Origin: Cryobacterium adonitolivorans
GTDB lineage: Bacteria > Actinomycetota > Actinomycetes > Actinomycetales > Microbacteriaceae
Assembly: GCF_004402695.1 (NCBI RefSeq)
Contig: NZ_SOFL01000016.1
Location: 1 to 64,000 of the forward strand
Length of the DNA: 64,000 nt
Direction of reading: 5' to 3'
Part shown: positions 1 through 9,228 of the stretch, one piece after another
How the letters are laid out: each line of letters opens with the position of its first letter
Numbering within the stretch: the first letter of the stretch is position 1
Translations under genes and position numbers: made by a program
The notes under the pieces: model-generated
Told to the model about the DNA's origin: nothing
The model's input: the letters and a program-made list of their open reading frames with translations, nothing else
The model's database searches: none

Positions 1-939
1 GCCGCCACCGGTGCCGGCGGGGGTGACGCCGTCCAGGACCAGGTCGGCCATCGCGTCGGCGCAGATCTGGCCGATCGTGCGCCGCTGCTCGACGGGAATC
101 GAGTCGTCCCGCCGCTCCTGGGTTGAGGCGGCCTCGGCGATGCTGGTGAGCCTGTCGTGCGCGGCCTGGGTTTGCTGCGCGGTGCCGTACCAGGTCAGGG
201 TGCCCATGCCATCGGGCCGGCCCTCCCACCACACCCCGCGCTCGGCGATCGCCGCCGTGGAGCGCTTCGTGATGGTCTCCGGGTGCGCTCGTTCCCGCAA
301 CCGCCTGGCCTTGCCGGCGAGCTTGCCCACCGTGAGTTCTTTCGCGGCGGGCAACAGCTGCGCTTCACACGCGTGCAGGTCCTCGAGGGGGATGAAGCTG
401 AGCTGCTCCATGAGCACCTGCCCGTGCCGGTAACTGATGTCACCGGCACTCATCGCCGTGAGGGTGGCGTTCATCGGGCCGGCGAACATCGACGATTCAC
501 CGATCAGGTCCTCCGCCGTGCGATCGGCCAGATGCAACGAGCAGGCGACCTCGCTGGTGACGGTGCGGCGGGCGATCTCCTGGTCCTGCCACGCCGCGAC
601 CTTCCGCGGGCTCGCATCCGCATCGGTGAGCACCGGCCCCCGCGCCAACTCCAGGGCGTAGTCGGGGTTGAGCAGTTTCGCGTTGGCCGGGTCGCTGCTC
701 CACCGCTGCAGATCGGCCAGCGCGACAGCGCGTTCGGCGTTGGCCTTCGCGATCCTGCGGTGGGCTCTCCGCGCCGTCGCGACCTTCCCCGCGAGCGTGG
801 CCTGGACCTGTTCCTGCAGGGTGCGACGACGCCGGTGCGCCTGCCCGCGGGCGCCCGCATCAGCACCGGTGTCCGGGTTGCGGGCGTCGTGACCCGGGTC
901 ATCCGGGTCGGCCGGGAACTGCTCTGCTGGGCTGCTCAT
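1..939 (-). CDS. DUF222 (13E12-type) HNH endonuclease, partial
   Basis: The reading frame starts at ATG 939 and runs off the left edge, so about 313 N-terminal residues are visible and the C-terminus is missing. The visible part is a typical actinobacterial DUF222 module: a charged, Arg/Ala-rich N-terminal segment, then a conserved helical stretch that includes MSAGDISYRHGQVLMEQLS, LPAAKELTVGKLAGKARRLR and QICADAMADLVLDG. In this family the HNH nuclease motif lies after this point, so it should be in the neighbouring window. These proteins occur in many copies per actinobacterial genome. Their substrates are mostly unknown, and a mobile or defensive role is often suspected. I see no frameshift in the visible part. 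Confidence 0.85.
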   Translation of the reverse strand, partial: MSSPAEQFPADPDDPGHDARNPDTGADAGARGQAHRRRRTLQEQVQATLAGKVATARRAHRRIAKANAERAVALADLQRWSSDPANAKLLNPDYALELARGPVLTDADASPRKVAAWQDQEIARRTVTSEVACSLHLADRTAEDLIGESSMFAGPMNATLTAMSAGDISYRHGQVLMEQLSFIPLEDLHACEAQLLPAAKELTVGKLAGKARRLRERAHPETITKRSTAAIAERGVWWEGRPDGMGTLTWYGTAQQTQAAHDRLTSIAEAASTQERRDDSIPVEQRRTIGQICADAMADLVLDGVTPAGTGGG

Positions 940-1064
940 ACCTTGATAATCGCACCGACCACCGACACTCCAGCCCCAGCAAAAGCGGGTGTGGAAAGGT
1001 CTCTGACCAGCCCCTTGTGGAGGAGCGGCGGGCACCAGGCTCGCCGCCCCCACCAGCGAAACGG

Positions 1065-2606
1065 CTAGCTGCCGAAGGCCAGGCTCGCGCCGGAGTAGGT
1101 GGTGCCCACCGCAACAATTTCGGTTCCGCCGTCGGGTGCGGTGTAACGGATGACCGGCTGGGTGCGGACGTCGCCGGTCGCGGGGTTCCACGCCGGCCAG
1201 CCGGGGTCGCCGTCGCTGATGAAGGCCACCGCGGCACCGTGCACCTCGTCGGCCAGCTGTTGGGACGGCGCGGGGCCGGCCAGCGCCGACACCCGCGGGG
1301 CATCGAGCGCGTCGAAGAAGAACGGCAGGTCGAGGCAATGCAGCGCCCCGCCGAAGGTCGGCGAGCGCCACGCGAACGCCCAGAGCCAGGTGGGAGCCAC
1401 ATCCGTTGCGACGCTGGCGGCGGATGCGTCGATCCTCGCCTCGGCGACCCGCAGCATCACGCCGCGGATGGCGCGGTCGGAGGCGAACTGGCCAAGCAGT
1501 TCGGCGGTACCGAGCTGGTCGTGGGCCGCGGCGTACGCCCGCGCCGTGGGCGCGGCGACGCCGAGTCGGCCGAGCATCTCCGCGGCGTCTTCGCCGGCCA
1601 GCTCGTCGGTCAGGTCGATCATGCCGAAGTTGAATTCGTGGTCGGTGCTGCCCAGCATGAGCGGCTTGTCGGCGCCGAGGCCCGCGCGCACGGCGTCGAC
1701 CGTGGCCAGCGGAATCAGGTCTTCGTCGATGACAGGCCCGAACGGGAGACCGGCGACGAGGGCGTTCGCGATCTCGCCCAGCGGCCCGGCGGGCGTGCCT
1801 GCGGCGAAGGCCGTTGCCCGCGGCTGCTCGGTGAGGATCTGATATTCGGTGAGCACCCCGAGTCCTGCGCGGGTGGGCGCAACACCGGCCAGGGCGGCCA
1901 GGCGCCGTCCGGTCTGCTCCGCCTGTGCGGGCATGAGATAGGTGGGCACCCCGGAACTCACGATGGCCCGCGCGAACAGCGATTGCGCCCGCGGCATCGT
2001 GAGAAGGGTGAGCACGGCGCCGCCTCCCGCGGATTGCCCGGCGAGTGTGACCCGGGCCGGGTCGCCACCGAAGAAGCGGATGTTGTCTCGCACCCATTCG
2101 AGCGCCAGCAGCCAGTCGAGCACGCCGCGGTTCAGCGGCGCATCCTCGATCCAGCCGAAGCCGTCGAAGCCGAGCCGGTAGGACACGTTCACGGTGACCA
2201 CACCGTGCCGGTTGAAGCTCGCGCCGTCGTACCAGGGGCTCGCCGCCGAGCCGGAGGTGTAGCCGCCGCCGTGGATGTAGACCAGCACGGGCAGGCCGCC
2301 GCCGGCCGGGTCCGGGTTGGGAGCCGGGTTGGGGTTGGGGGTGAACACGCTCACGTTCAGCGTCGACTCGCCGGGAAAGCTGGGCTCGGGCACCAGAGTC
2401 GTGTCGCCGCCGTCGACGCGTTGCGGGGTGGCGCCGGGGCTGCCGGCATCCCGCACGCCGGCCCAGGCCGGGTGCGGCACCGGGGCCGCAAAACGCAGCT
2501 CCCCCACCGGCGGGGCGGCGTAGGGAATGCCCAGGAACGCGGCCGAACCCGGCCGCTGGACGCCACGGACGACCCCCGCCGTTGTCGTGATCTCGACGGG
2601 ATTCAT
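1065..2606 (-). CDS. Type-B carboxylesterase/lipase
   Basis: This 513-residue protein begins MNPVEITTTAGVVRGV and fits the carboxylesterase type B family in length and layout. Early landmarks are FLGIPYAAPPVGELRF and the oxyanion-hole motif YIHGGGY. The nucleophile elbow is GQSAGGG and a DHEFNFG segment follows. The C-terminal part, with the Ala-rich ALHCLDLPFFFD segment, should hold the catalytic His region. It would hydrolyse ester substrates in the cytoplasm, as no signal peptide is visible. The open frame extends far upstream on this strand, but family similarity begins at the Met at 2606, and the upstream part only mirrors the PfkB gene on the other strand. The natural substrate cannot be read from sequence. 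Confidence 0.88.
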   Translation of the reverse strand: MNPVEITTTAGVVRGVQRPGSAAFLGIPYAAPPVGELRFAAPVPHPAWAGVRDAGSPGATPQRVDGGDTTLVPEPSFPGESTLNVSVFTPNPNPAPNPDPAGGGLPVLVYIHGGGYTSGSAASPWYDGASFNRHGVVTVNVSYRLGFDGFGWIEDAPLNRGVLDWLLALEWVRDNIRFFGGDPARVTLAGQSAGGGAVLTLLTMPRAQSLFARAIVSSGVPTYLMPAQAEQTGRRLAALAGVAPTRAGLGVLTEYQILTEQPRATAFAAGTPAGPLGEIANALVAGLPFGPVIDEDLIPLATVDAVRAGLGADKPLMLGSTDHEFNFGMIDLTDELAGEDAAEMLGRLGVAAPTARAYAAAHDQLGTAELLGQFASDRAIRGVMLRVAEARIDASAASVATDVAPTWLWAFAWRSPTFGGALHCLDLPFFFDALDAPRVSALAGPAPSQQLADEVHGAAVAFISDGDPGWPAWNPATGDVRTQPVIRYTAPDGGTEIVAVGTTYSGASLAFGS

Positions 2607-2738
2607 GGGGGTCGCCCTTTCACTGAGACGGCGTTGGTGCAAGGCGAACAGGTTATCGCGGAAGCGCCGGGCTGCCGGGTCTGGCCCCGGCGGCGGCAAG
2701 GCGAGCAGAATGGAGGCGCCACACTGCGGTGAGCATCT

Positions 2739-3203
2739 CGCCGTGGACCGCTCACCGCGCGAGGAGCACACTATGGCCAACCTGAGCCCGCCGTGATGCG
2801 CGACGACACCGCGATCTGGCAGGCGGCGGAGAAGATCGTCTACTCCAGCACCCTGGCCGAACCGTCCAGCCGGCGCACTCGCATCGAGCGCAGCTTCGAT
2901 CCGGAGGCGGTGCGGGCGCTGGAGGTTTCGGCCTCCGCCAACCTGCCGATCGGCGGTCCGCATCTCTGCAAGCAGGCCTTCGCTGCGGGGCTGGTCGACA
3001 AGGTGCAGCTGTTCGTCTCGCCCGTTGTGGTGGGCGGCGGCACGAAGGTCCTGCCCGACGACCTGCATCTCGTTCTCGAGTTGGAGGACGAGTATGCGTT
3101 CCGGAACGGCGTGGTGATCCTGAGCTACCGCGTGCGCCACTGGCGGCACACGATAATCTGGGGCTGCGCGGGTTCGCCCGGCACCACCAGATTGGACCAG
3201 ACG
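2739..3203 (+). pseudogene. 5'-truncated dihydrofolate-reductase-like (RibD C-terminal family) remnant
   Basis: The frame opens just after a TGA near 2735 and has no good start codon at the family's normal position. It translates as the C-terminal half of a DHFR/RibD-C domain protein: HYGQPEPAVMRDDTAIWQAA, then KIVYSSTLAEPSSRRTRIER, then NLPIGGPHLCKQAFAAGLVD, LFVSPVVVGGGTKVLPDD and NGVVILSYRVR. The usual N-terminal half, with its nucleotide-binding strand and SLDGY-like motif, is absent. After RVR the frame has no stop. It crosses about 80 bases that look like ordinary intergenic DNA and continues into the PfkB kinase downstream. I read this as a decayed gene whose stop was lost, not a real fusion. 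A short protein from ATG 2793 or 2796 is possible. Confidence 0.7.
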
Positions 3204-4160
3204 ATGACGCCTGACCGTGCTCCTGACCGTGCTCCCGACCGCTCGATCGCCCCGACCACCCGGGCCCTCGTGATCGGGGAGGCCCTCATCGACATCGTGC
3301 GGCGCCCCGGCGCCGAGCCGGTGAGCCACGCGGGCGGCAGCCCGATGAACGTGGCGTACGGACTCGGCCGGCTCGGCGTGCCGACCACCCTGGTCACCCA
3401 GATCGGGGCAGACCCGTTCGGGGAGATCATCGCGGAGCACCTGCGCTCGGCCGGCGTCGACCTGCTGCCGGGCTCGGTCACGACCAGCGCCACCTCGAGC
3501 GCCACCGCCATCCTGGATGCGACCGGCGCCGCAACGTACGACTTCGACCTGCGCTGGGAGCTGCCGCCGGTGGCAGTGCCCGCCCCGTGCACCCTGATCC
3601 ACACGGGCTCGATCGCCGCAATCCTGCAGCCGGGCGGCCAGGCCGTGCTGAGCGCGTTCACCAGCGCCCCGGCCGGCACCCTGCTCAGTTACGACCCCAA
3701 TGTGCGGCCCGGTATCATGGGCAATCGCGACGACGTCGTGCTCGCCGTCGAAGAGCTCTCGCGGGCCGCGCACGTGGTGAAGATGAGCGACGAGGATGCC
3801 GCGTGGCTCTACCCGGGGCGCAGCATGGACCAGATCGCCCGGGACTACGTGGCGGCCGGGGTTGCCCTGTTCGCTATCACCAGGGGCGGCGACGGCGCCC
3901 TGCTGCGGGCCGGCGGGGCCACGGCCGAGCTGGCCGCGCATCCGGTGACCGTGGTCGACACCATCGGCGCCGGTGACTCCTTCATGTCGGGGCTGCTCTA
4001 CGCGATCCTCGGGAGCAATGGCACCGAGGCCATTCTGCAGAACGCCCTCGGCGCCGCCGACCTGGGCCGCCTCGGCCAGATCTCCCTGGCGAGCGCGGCG
4101 ATCACGGTGTCGCGCGCGGGCGCCAACCCGCCCACTGTGGCGGAGCTGTTCCCGCACTGA
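3204..4160 (+). CDS. PfkB-family carbohydrate kinase (fructokinase-like)
   Basis: This 318-residue protein has both PfkB signatures. The N-terminal one covers VIGEALIDIVRRPG and GGSPMNVAYGLGRLGVP with IGADPFGE. The C-terminal one is DTIGAGDSFMSGLL, whose Asp is the catalytic base and whose GAGD forms the anion hole. A substrate-lid region precedes DFDLRWELP, and YDPNVRPGIMG sits in the middle as in bacterial fructokinases. It should phosphorylate a sugar with ATP in the cytoplasm. The longer in-frame ORF includes the preceding DHFR-like remnant. I chose ATG 3204 because PfkB homology starts shortly after it and the two preceding repeats (DRAP) look like linker. The gene stands alone, with no transporter next to it. 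Confidence 0.87.
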   Translation: MTPDRAPDRAPDRSIAPTTRALVIGEALIDIVRRPGAEPVSHAGGSPMNVAYGLGRLGVPTTLVTQIGADPFGEIIAEHLRSAGVDLLPGSVTTSATSSATAILDATGAATYDFDLRWELPPVAVPAPCTLIHTGSIAAILQPGGQAVLSAFTSAPAGTLLSYDPNVRPGIMGNRDDVVLAVEELSRAAHVVKMSDEDAAWLYPGRSMDQIARDYVAAGVALFAITRGGDGALLRAGGATAELAAHPVTVVDTIGAGDSFMSGLLYAILGSNGTEAILQNALGAADLGRLGQISLASAAITVSRAGANPPTVAELFPH

Positions 4161-4287
4161 CCGGCGCTACAGACTGCATGGGGCAAGTCAATCCCCTTGA
4201 ACACGGCACCCACCCGGGCTTTACTGTGCGTACGTTGTCCCCATTGAGCGGGTCTCAGGCAACGGGTAACAGGAAGTCTGGTGCGAC

Positions 4288-5247
4288 ATGGCGGTCACAA
4301 CAACCGATACGGCTGTGCAAGTCTCGGTAGAGCTCACTCCCACGGATGGAGTCGTGATCGAGGGCAATTCGCTGGGGGTCACCATCCGGATTACGGCGCT
4401 CCGACCGGCGTTGATCGAGCACGCCGAGCTCACGCTGATCCGCAAGGTCAACTACACCTACGGCCGCGGCAACATCTATGGCGGGGTGTTCCCCGCCCGC
4501 GAACGCACCACCGAGCTGGTCAGCACGGTAACGGTGCCGGCGCCGGGTGCGATCCCTGCCGGCCAGACCCGGGTGTTGTCCGACAGCCTGAGCATTCCCA
4601 CCGACGGCCCGGCCTCGGTGCGCGGAGACCTGATCGATGTGGGCTGGTCGGTGCGCTGCGTCCTGAAGGCGGCCGGCGGCCAGGTCATCAAGCGCGAACG
4701 ACTGATCGACGTGCAGTCCTGGGGCCAGACCAGCGCCGCCGACACCGATCATCCTTCGGTCGGAGAACACCTCGGACAGGTCGCGCTGGAGTTCATTGCA
4801 CTGTCCTCCCGCGTACTCGAACCCGGCACCCCGCTCACGGGCATCCTGCGCGTGCGTCCCCGCGACGAGATCGCGACCAGGGGCGTGAGAGTGCAGCTGG
4901 TGCGCTGCGAGGAAGTCTGGGGAGGTCCCGGCCAGGTCGCCGACCCTGACGCGAGCGAATCCGAGGGCTACCGGCACGCGGAGGCCGTCACGGCCGCCGT
5001 CATGGTGGGACCCGCCGGAATGCTCACCCCCGGCACCGTGGTCGACCTGCCCTTCACGGTTGAAACGCCCCCGGGCCTGCCCGCGCCGTCACTGTCCATC
5101 GGCAATCTGCACGTGCGCTGGGAACTTCGGGCCGTCGTCGACCTGCATCTGCGCCTTGACCCGCGGCTCTCGCTCGACCTGCTCGCCGTCACGGCCAGCC
5201 GGCAGCCCAGTGATTCCAGCCAACCTGGGGCCCTCGACACCGATTGA
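4288..5247 (+). CDS. Arrestin-fold protein (Spo0M-like)
   Basis: This 319-residue protein has no transmembrane or signal segment and is almost all beta-strand-like. It appears to contain two sandwich domains: residues about 10-150 (VSVELTPTDGVVIEGNSLGV, GGVFPARERTTELV, DLIDVGWSVRCVLKA) and about 165-300 (LEPGTPLTGILRVRPRDEIA, LTPGTVVDLPFTVETPPGLP, HVRWELRAVVDLHLRLDP). That arrangement, with the WELRA-type strand late in the second domain, resembles the bacterial Spo0M/arrestin-like family. Function outside Bacillus is unknown, and a scaffolding role is only a guess from the fold. Start ATG 4288 follows AGGAAG-type purine sequence about 16 bases upstream. It is monocistronic between the PfkB kinase and an aldo/keto reductase. 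Confidence 0.55.
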   Translation: MAVTTTDTAVQVSVELTPTDGVVIEGNSLGVTIRITALRPALIEHAELTLIRKVNYTYGRGNIYGGVFPARERTTELVSTVTVPAPGAIPAGQTRVLSDSLSIPTDGPASVRGDLIDVGWSVRCVLKAAGGQVIKRERLIDVQSWGQTSAADTDHPSVGEHLGQVALEFIALSSRVLEPGTPLTGILRVRPRDEIATRGVRVQLVRCEEVWGGPGQVADPDASESEGYRHAEAVTAAVMVGPAGMLTPGTVVDLPFTVETPPGLPAPSLSIGNLHVRWELRAVVDLHLRLDPRLSLDLLAVTASRQPSDSSQPGALDTD

Positions 5248-5318
5248 GAAGCCGGAGTGCTGGATCACATCCGGTTCTCCTGTTGGACAGTGGGCTCCCG
5301 GCGGAGCAGCCTGAGGTT

Positions 5319-6290
5319 ATGGAATACACACACCTCGGCCGTTCCGGCCTGTCAGTTTCGAGCCTGTGCCTCGGCACCATGAACTTCGGGCCCGAGACCG
5401 ACGAGCCCACCTCGTTCGACATCATGGACGCTGCCAGGGCGGCGGGCATCAACTTTTTCGACACTGCCAACGTCTACGGGTCCAAGCTGGGCCGCGGCGC
5501 CACGGAGAGCATCCTGGGCCGCTGGTTCGCGCAGGGCGGCGAGCGCCGCGAGGACACCGTGCTGGCCACCAAGGTCTACGGCACGATGTCCGACCGGCCT
5601 AACGACGGCAAGCTGTCGGCGCTGAACATCCGCCGCTCGCTCGACGAGAGCCTGAAGCGCCTGCAGACCGACTACATCGACCTGTTCCAGTTTCACCACG
5701 TCGACCGCGACACCCCGTGGGACGAGATCTGGCAGGCGATGGAGACCGCCGTTGCGCAGGGCAAGATCCTCTACGCCGGCAGCAGCAACTTCGCCGGTTG
5801 GCACATCGCCACCGGACAGGCCGAGGCCCGCCGCCGCAACTTCACCGGGCTGGTGAGCGAGCAGTCGCTGTACAACCTGCTCAAGCGCGACATCGAGCGC
5901 GAGGTCATCCCCGCCGCACAGGCCAACGGTATGGGCATCCTGCCCTGGTCGCCGCTGGACGGCGGCCTGCTCGGCGGTGTGCTGCGCAAGGAGCGCGACG
6001 GCAGCCGCCGGGTCTCCGGCGCCAACGCCGAGAAGCTCGAGAAGAACCGGGCGGCCATCGGCGCCTACGAGGACTTCGCCGCTGAACTCGGCCACGAGCC
6101 CGGCGACCTGGGCCTGGCCTGGCTGATGCACCAGAGCGCGGTGACCGCGCCGATCATCGGCCCACGCACCATGGAGCAGCTCGAAGCGTCCTTGCGCGCC
6201 GTGGACGTGAAGCTCGACCAGGCGGCGCTGAGGCGGCTGGATGAGATCTTCCCCGGTTACAGGACCGCGCCGGAAGACTACGCCTGGTGA
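5319..6290 (+). CDS. Aldo/keto reductase
   Basis: This 323-residue NAD(P)H-dependent oxidoreductase has the AKR fold and begins MEYTHLGRSGLSVSSLCLGT. The catalytic tetrad can be placed as Asp48 and Tyr53 (FFDTANVYG), Lys85 (LATKVYG) and His126 (FQFHHVD). The C-terminal cofactor-binding part includes PWSPLDGGLLGG and APIIGPRTMEQLE. I used ATG 5319, since the open frame upstream has no homology. Its stop overlaps the start of the next gene by four bases (GTGA), and a second aldo/keto reductase lies two genes downstream, so the three genes are probably one transcript acting on related carbonyl or sugar substrates. Confidence 0.9.
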   Translation: MEYTHLGRSGLSVSSLCLGTMNFGPETDEPTSFDIMDAARAAGINFFDTANVYGSKLGRGATESILGRWFAQGGERREDTVLATKVYGTMSDRPNDGKLSALNIRRSLDESLKRLQTDYIDLFQFHHVDRDTPWDEIWQAMETAVAQGKILYAGSSNFAGWHIATGQAEARRRNFTGLVSEQSLYNLLKRDIEREVIPAAQANGMGILPWSPLDGGLLGGVLRKERDGSRRVSGANAEKLEKNRAAIGAYEDFAAELGHEPGDLGLAWLMHQSAVTAPIIGPRTMEQLEASLRAVDVKLDQAALRRLDEIFPGYRTAPEDYAW

Positions 6291-7285
6291 GCGCCGGGCT
6301 GAGTGTTCTGTTCATCGGCGGCACCGGTGTGATCAGCGCGGCCGCGGCCGAGCTGGCCGTGGCCCGCGGCCACCGGCTCACCGTGCTCAACCGCGGCCAG
6401 TCGGACCAGCGCGCGGTGCCCGCCGCGGTTGAAGTGCTCACCGTGGACGTGCGCGACGCGGACGCGGTGCGTGCGGCGCTCGGCGAACGCCGTTTCGACG
6501 TTGTGGTGGACTTCGTGGCGTTCACCCCGGATCACGTGCGGGCCGACATCGCTCAGTTCGCGGGGCGCACTGGGCAGTACGTGTTCATCAGTTCGGCCTC
6601 GGCGTACCAGAAGCCGCCGGCCGCCCTGCCGGTGCGCGAGTCCACTCCCTTGCACAACCCGTTCTGGGAGTACTCCCGCGACAAGGCCGCCTGCGAAGAC
6701 GTGCTCATGGCGGCCCACCGGGACCGGGGCTTCCCGGTCACCATTATCCGCCCGTCGCACACCTACGACCGCACCCAGATCGCCCTGCTGGGCGGCTGGA
6801 CCGACATCCACCGGATGCGCACCGGGCAACCGGTGGTGGTGCACGGCGACGGCACGTCCCTGTGGACCCTCACCCACGCCACCGACTTCGCCAAGGCGCT
6901 GGTGGGCCTGTTCGGCCGGTCGCAGGCCGTGGGCGACAGCTTTACGATCACCTCGAACGAGTACCTGCCCTGGGACGCCATCTACGCCGAATATGCCCGC
7001 GCCGCCGGCGCCCCCGCACCCCGGATCGTGCACGTGGCCAGCGACACCATGGCGGCCGAGAACCCCGAGTGGAGCGGCCCGTTGCTGGGCGACCGGTCAC
7101 ACTCGGTGATCTTCGACAACACCAAGGTCACCGCTCTCGTGCCCGACTTCGTCTGCACCACCCCGGTCGCCCTCGGCTTCCGCGAGGCGATCGCCTGGTT
7201 CGACGCGCATCCAGAGCAGCAGGTGGTGGATGCGGCGTTGAACGCCACCCTCGACCGGCTCGCAAGCGCGCACTCCACCCTGTAG
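6287..7285 (+). CDS. NAD-dependent epimerase/dehydratase family protein
   Basis: This 332-residue extended-SDR-like protein has the N-terminal Rossmann motif LFIGGTGVISAAAAELAVAR, an acidic DVRDADAV position for the cofactor, FISSASAYQ at the catalytic Ser/Tyr region and PFWEYSRDKAACE, where the YxxxK pair would lie. The closest general type is the CSP41/isoflavone-reductase-like group of atypical epimerases. It starts at GTG 6287, overlapping the preceding aldo/keto reductase stop, which implies translational coupling. An enzyme acting on an activated or free sugar would fit between two aldo/keto reductases, but the substrate is not visible. Confidence 0.8.
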   Translation: MSAGLSVLFIGGTGVISAAAAELAVARGHRLTVLNRGQSDQRAVPAAVEVLTVDVRDADAVRAALGERRFDVVVDFVAFTPDHVRADIAQFAGRTGQYVFISSASAYQKPPAALPVRESTPLHNPFWEYSRDKAACEDVLMAAHRDRGFPVTIIRPSHTYDRTQIALLGGWTDIHRMRTGQPVVVHGDGTSLWTLTHATDFAKALVGLFGRSQAVGDSFTITSNEYLPWDAIYAEYARAAGAPAPRIVHVASDTMAAENPEWSGPLLGDRSHSVIFDNTKVTALVPDFVCTTPVALGFREAIAWFDAHPEQQVVDAALNATLDRLASAHSTL

Positions 7286-7316
7286 AAGACATCCGCAGCA
7301 CTCGATTGGACACCCT

Positions 7317-8186
7317 ATGAAGACCCGACAGATCGGCGACGGCACCGTCAGCTCCATCGGCCTGGGCGGCATGCCCATGTCGATTGAAGGCCGGCCAGAC
7401 GAGGCCCGCTCCATCGCCACTATCCACGCGGCCCTCGAGGTGGGCGTGACCCTGTTCGACACCGCGGATGCGTACCACCTGCATGCCGACGAGGTGGGCC
7501 ACAACGAGTCGCTGATCGCCCGGGCCCTCGCCTCCTGGGGCGGCGACACCTCGCAGGTGATTGTGGCCACCAAGGGCGGGCACCTGCGGCCCGGCGACGG
7601 AACCTGGTACGTCGACGGCCGACCCGAGTACCTCAAGCAGGCTGCCGAAGCCTCGCTCAAGCGCCTCGGCGGCGACGCGATCGACCTCTACCACCACCAC
7701 CGGCCCGACCCTGCCGTGCCGTACGCCGACTCGATCGGCGCCATCCGCGACCTGCTCGACGCCGGCACCATCCGCCTGGCCGGCATCTCCAACGCCAACC
7801 CGACCCAGATCCGCGAGGCCTACGAGATCCTCGGCGGCCGGCTCGCCAGCGTGCAGAACCAGTACTCGCCCGCGTTCCGCAGCAGCCAGCCCGAGCTCGA
7901 CCTCTGCACCGAGCTCGGCATCGCATTCCTGTCCTGGAGCCCGCTCGGCGGCATCAAGTCGGCCGCCGACCTGGGCGCCCGGTTTGCGCCGTTCCAGCAG
8001 GTGGCGGATGCCCACGGCGTGAGTCCGCAGGTCGTCACGCTGGCCTGGCATCTGGCCGCGTCGCCGCAGGTGATCCCCATCCCGGGGGCGAGCCGGCCCG
8101 AGAGCATCCGTGATTCGGCCCGGGCGGCGGAGCTGACGCTGTCGGCGGAGGACCTGTCCGCGCTCTCTGACGTGCTGGCCTACTAG
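7317..8186 (+). CDS. Aldo/keto reductase
   Basis: This 289-residue second member of the AKR family in this cluster has active-site landmarks TLFDTADAYH (Asp and Tyr), VATKGG (Lys) and DLYHHHRPDP (His). The late segments LSWSPLGGIKS and IPIPGASRPESI would bind the nicotinamide cofactor. It starts 31 bases after the dehydrogenase and is probably cotranscribed with it. It is shorter than the first copy and only modestly similar to it, so this is not a recent tandem duplication. The gene ends four bases before the stop of the convergent LysR gene. Confidence 0.88.
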   Translation: MKTRQIGDGTVSSIGLGGMPMSIEGRPDEARSIATIHAALEVGVTLFDTADAYHLHADEVGHNESLIARALASWGGDTSQVIVATKGGHLRPGDGTWYVDGRPEYLKQAAEASLKRLGGDAIDLYHHHRPDPAVPYADSIGAIRDLLDAGTIRLAGISNANPTQIREAYEILGGRLASVQNQYSPAFRSSQPELDLCTELGIAFLSWSPLGGIKSAADLGARFAPFQQVADAHGVSPQVVTLAWHLAASPQVIPIPGASRPESIRDSARAAELTLSAEDLSALSDVLAY

Positions 8187-8190
8187 CCGG

Positions 8191-9126
8191 TCAGGCCGCA
8201 GAGCCGACCGCGTCGACCGGCATGCCGGTCTCGAGCGCGGCGGCCTGGGCGGCCGCGACGTCTTCGAGCAGCTGCGCGAGGAACGCCGACGCGGCCGGGC
8301 TCGGCTCGTCGGCGACCGCCACGGCCACCGCCCACTCGGGCACGGTCGCCGGAAGCGGCACCGCGACGAGGTCGTCGGGCCGCTTCAGTGCGAAGCTGGT
8401 GGGCACGATCGCCACACCCAGGTTGTAGCCCACCAGCTCGAGCAGCGGATGCACATCGTTGACCTCCATGGCTGCCCGGTACTCGAAACCCGCCGCGGCG
8501 AATGCCCGCCGGGCGAGCATGTGGGCGCCCCAGCCGGCCTGGAAACCGATCAGCGGTGCGGTGCGCAGGGTCTCCAGGTCGGCCTCGGCCAGGGCCGCGA
8601 CCGGGTGGTCCGGGTGGCAGAGCACCACCATCTTCTGGCTGCTCAGCCGGTGCAGCCGAACCCCGGGCGGGGTGTCCCCCGTCACCACCACGAGCGCCAC
8701 ATCGGTGGTGCCGCTGGCGACACCCTCGATCAGCTCCACGGAGCCCAGCTGACGCAGCCGCACCTCCACCCCCTGGTTGGCGGTGCGGAAGCGGGCGAGC
8801 TCGGCGGGCAGGTCCACGGAGCCCAGGCACGGCTCCGCGCCCACGGTCAGGCGTCCGCGCATGAGGCCGCGCACCGCGGCGACGGCGTTCTGGGCCGCGG
8901 CGGCGCTGGCCAGCGTGCGGAGCGCATCCGTGAGCAGGGCCTGGCCGGCGGCCGTGAGCTCGACCCGGCGGGTGCTGCGAATGAACAGGGAGGTGCCCAG
9001 CTCGATCTCGAGGGCCCGGATCGACGCGGACAGGCCCGACTGGGAGATGTGCAGCAGCTCGGCCGCTCGGGTGAAGTGACGTTCGTCGGCGACCGTCACG
9101 AAGTGTTCTAGCTGGCGCAGTTCCAT
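8191..9126 (-). CDS. LysR-family transcriptional regulator
   Basis: This 311-residue protein has an N-terminal winged helix-turn-helix, MELRQLEHFVTVADERHFTR then AAELLHISQSGLSASIRALE, followed by a linker helix and the periplasmic-binding-protein-like effector domain (about residues 90-300). Full length fits the family. It is convergent with the aldo/keto reductase cluster and is not divergent from an obvious target, since the next gene upstream is hspR on the same strand about 100 bases away. The regulated genes therefore cannot be inferred. The start at ATG 9126 matches the usual LysR N-terminus. Confidence 0.9.
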   Translation of the reverse strand: MELRQLEHFVTVADERHFTRAAELLHISQSGLSASIRALEIELGTSLFIRSTRRVELTAAGQALLTDALRTLASAAAAQNAVAAVRGLMRGRLTVGAEPCLGSVDLPAELARFRTANQGVEVRLRQLGSVELIEGVASGTTDVALVVVTGDTPPGVRLHRLSSQKMVVLCHPDHPVAALAEADLETLRTAPLIGFQAGWGAHMLARRAFAAAGFEYRAAMEVNDVHPLLELVGYNLGVAIVPTSFALKRPDDLVAVPLPATVPEWAVAVAVADEPSPAASAFLAQLLEDVAAAQAAALETGMPVDAVGSAA

Positions 9127-9228
9127 TGTGCAATTCTACAACTCAATGCCGCGTGGACCAGAAGGCCAACTACTGGTTGGACGAAGCGGCCGGCCGTAGG
9201 CGGGAAACGACCGCTCGCGAGGGTGCGT

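Noticed and set aside
1017-2732. Long plus-strand frame of 571 codons over the carboxylesterase gene
   Set aside because: It is the antisense shadow of a well-supported esterase gene; the translation is Arg/Gly/His-rich, with no domain or ribosome site.
2607-4157. Minus-strand extension that would make the carboxylesterase 1030 residues long
   Set aside because: The extra 517 residues mirror the PfkB gene on the other strand and have no family similarity; esterase homology starts at 2606.
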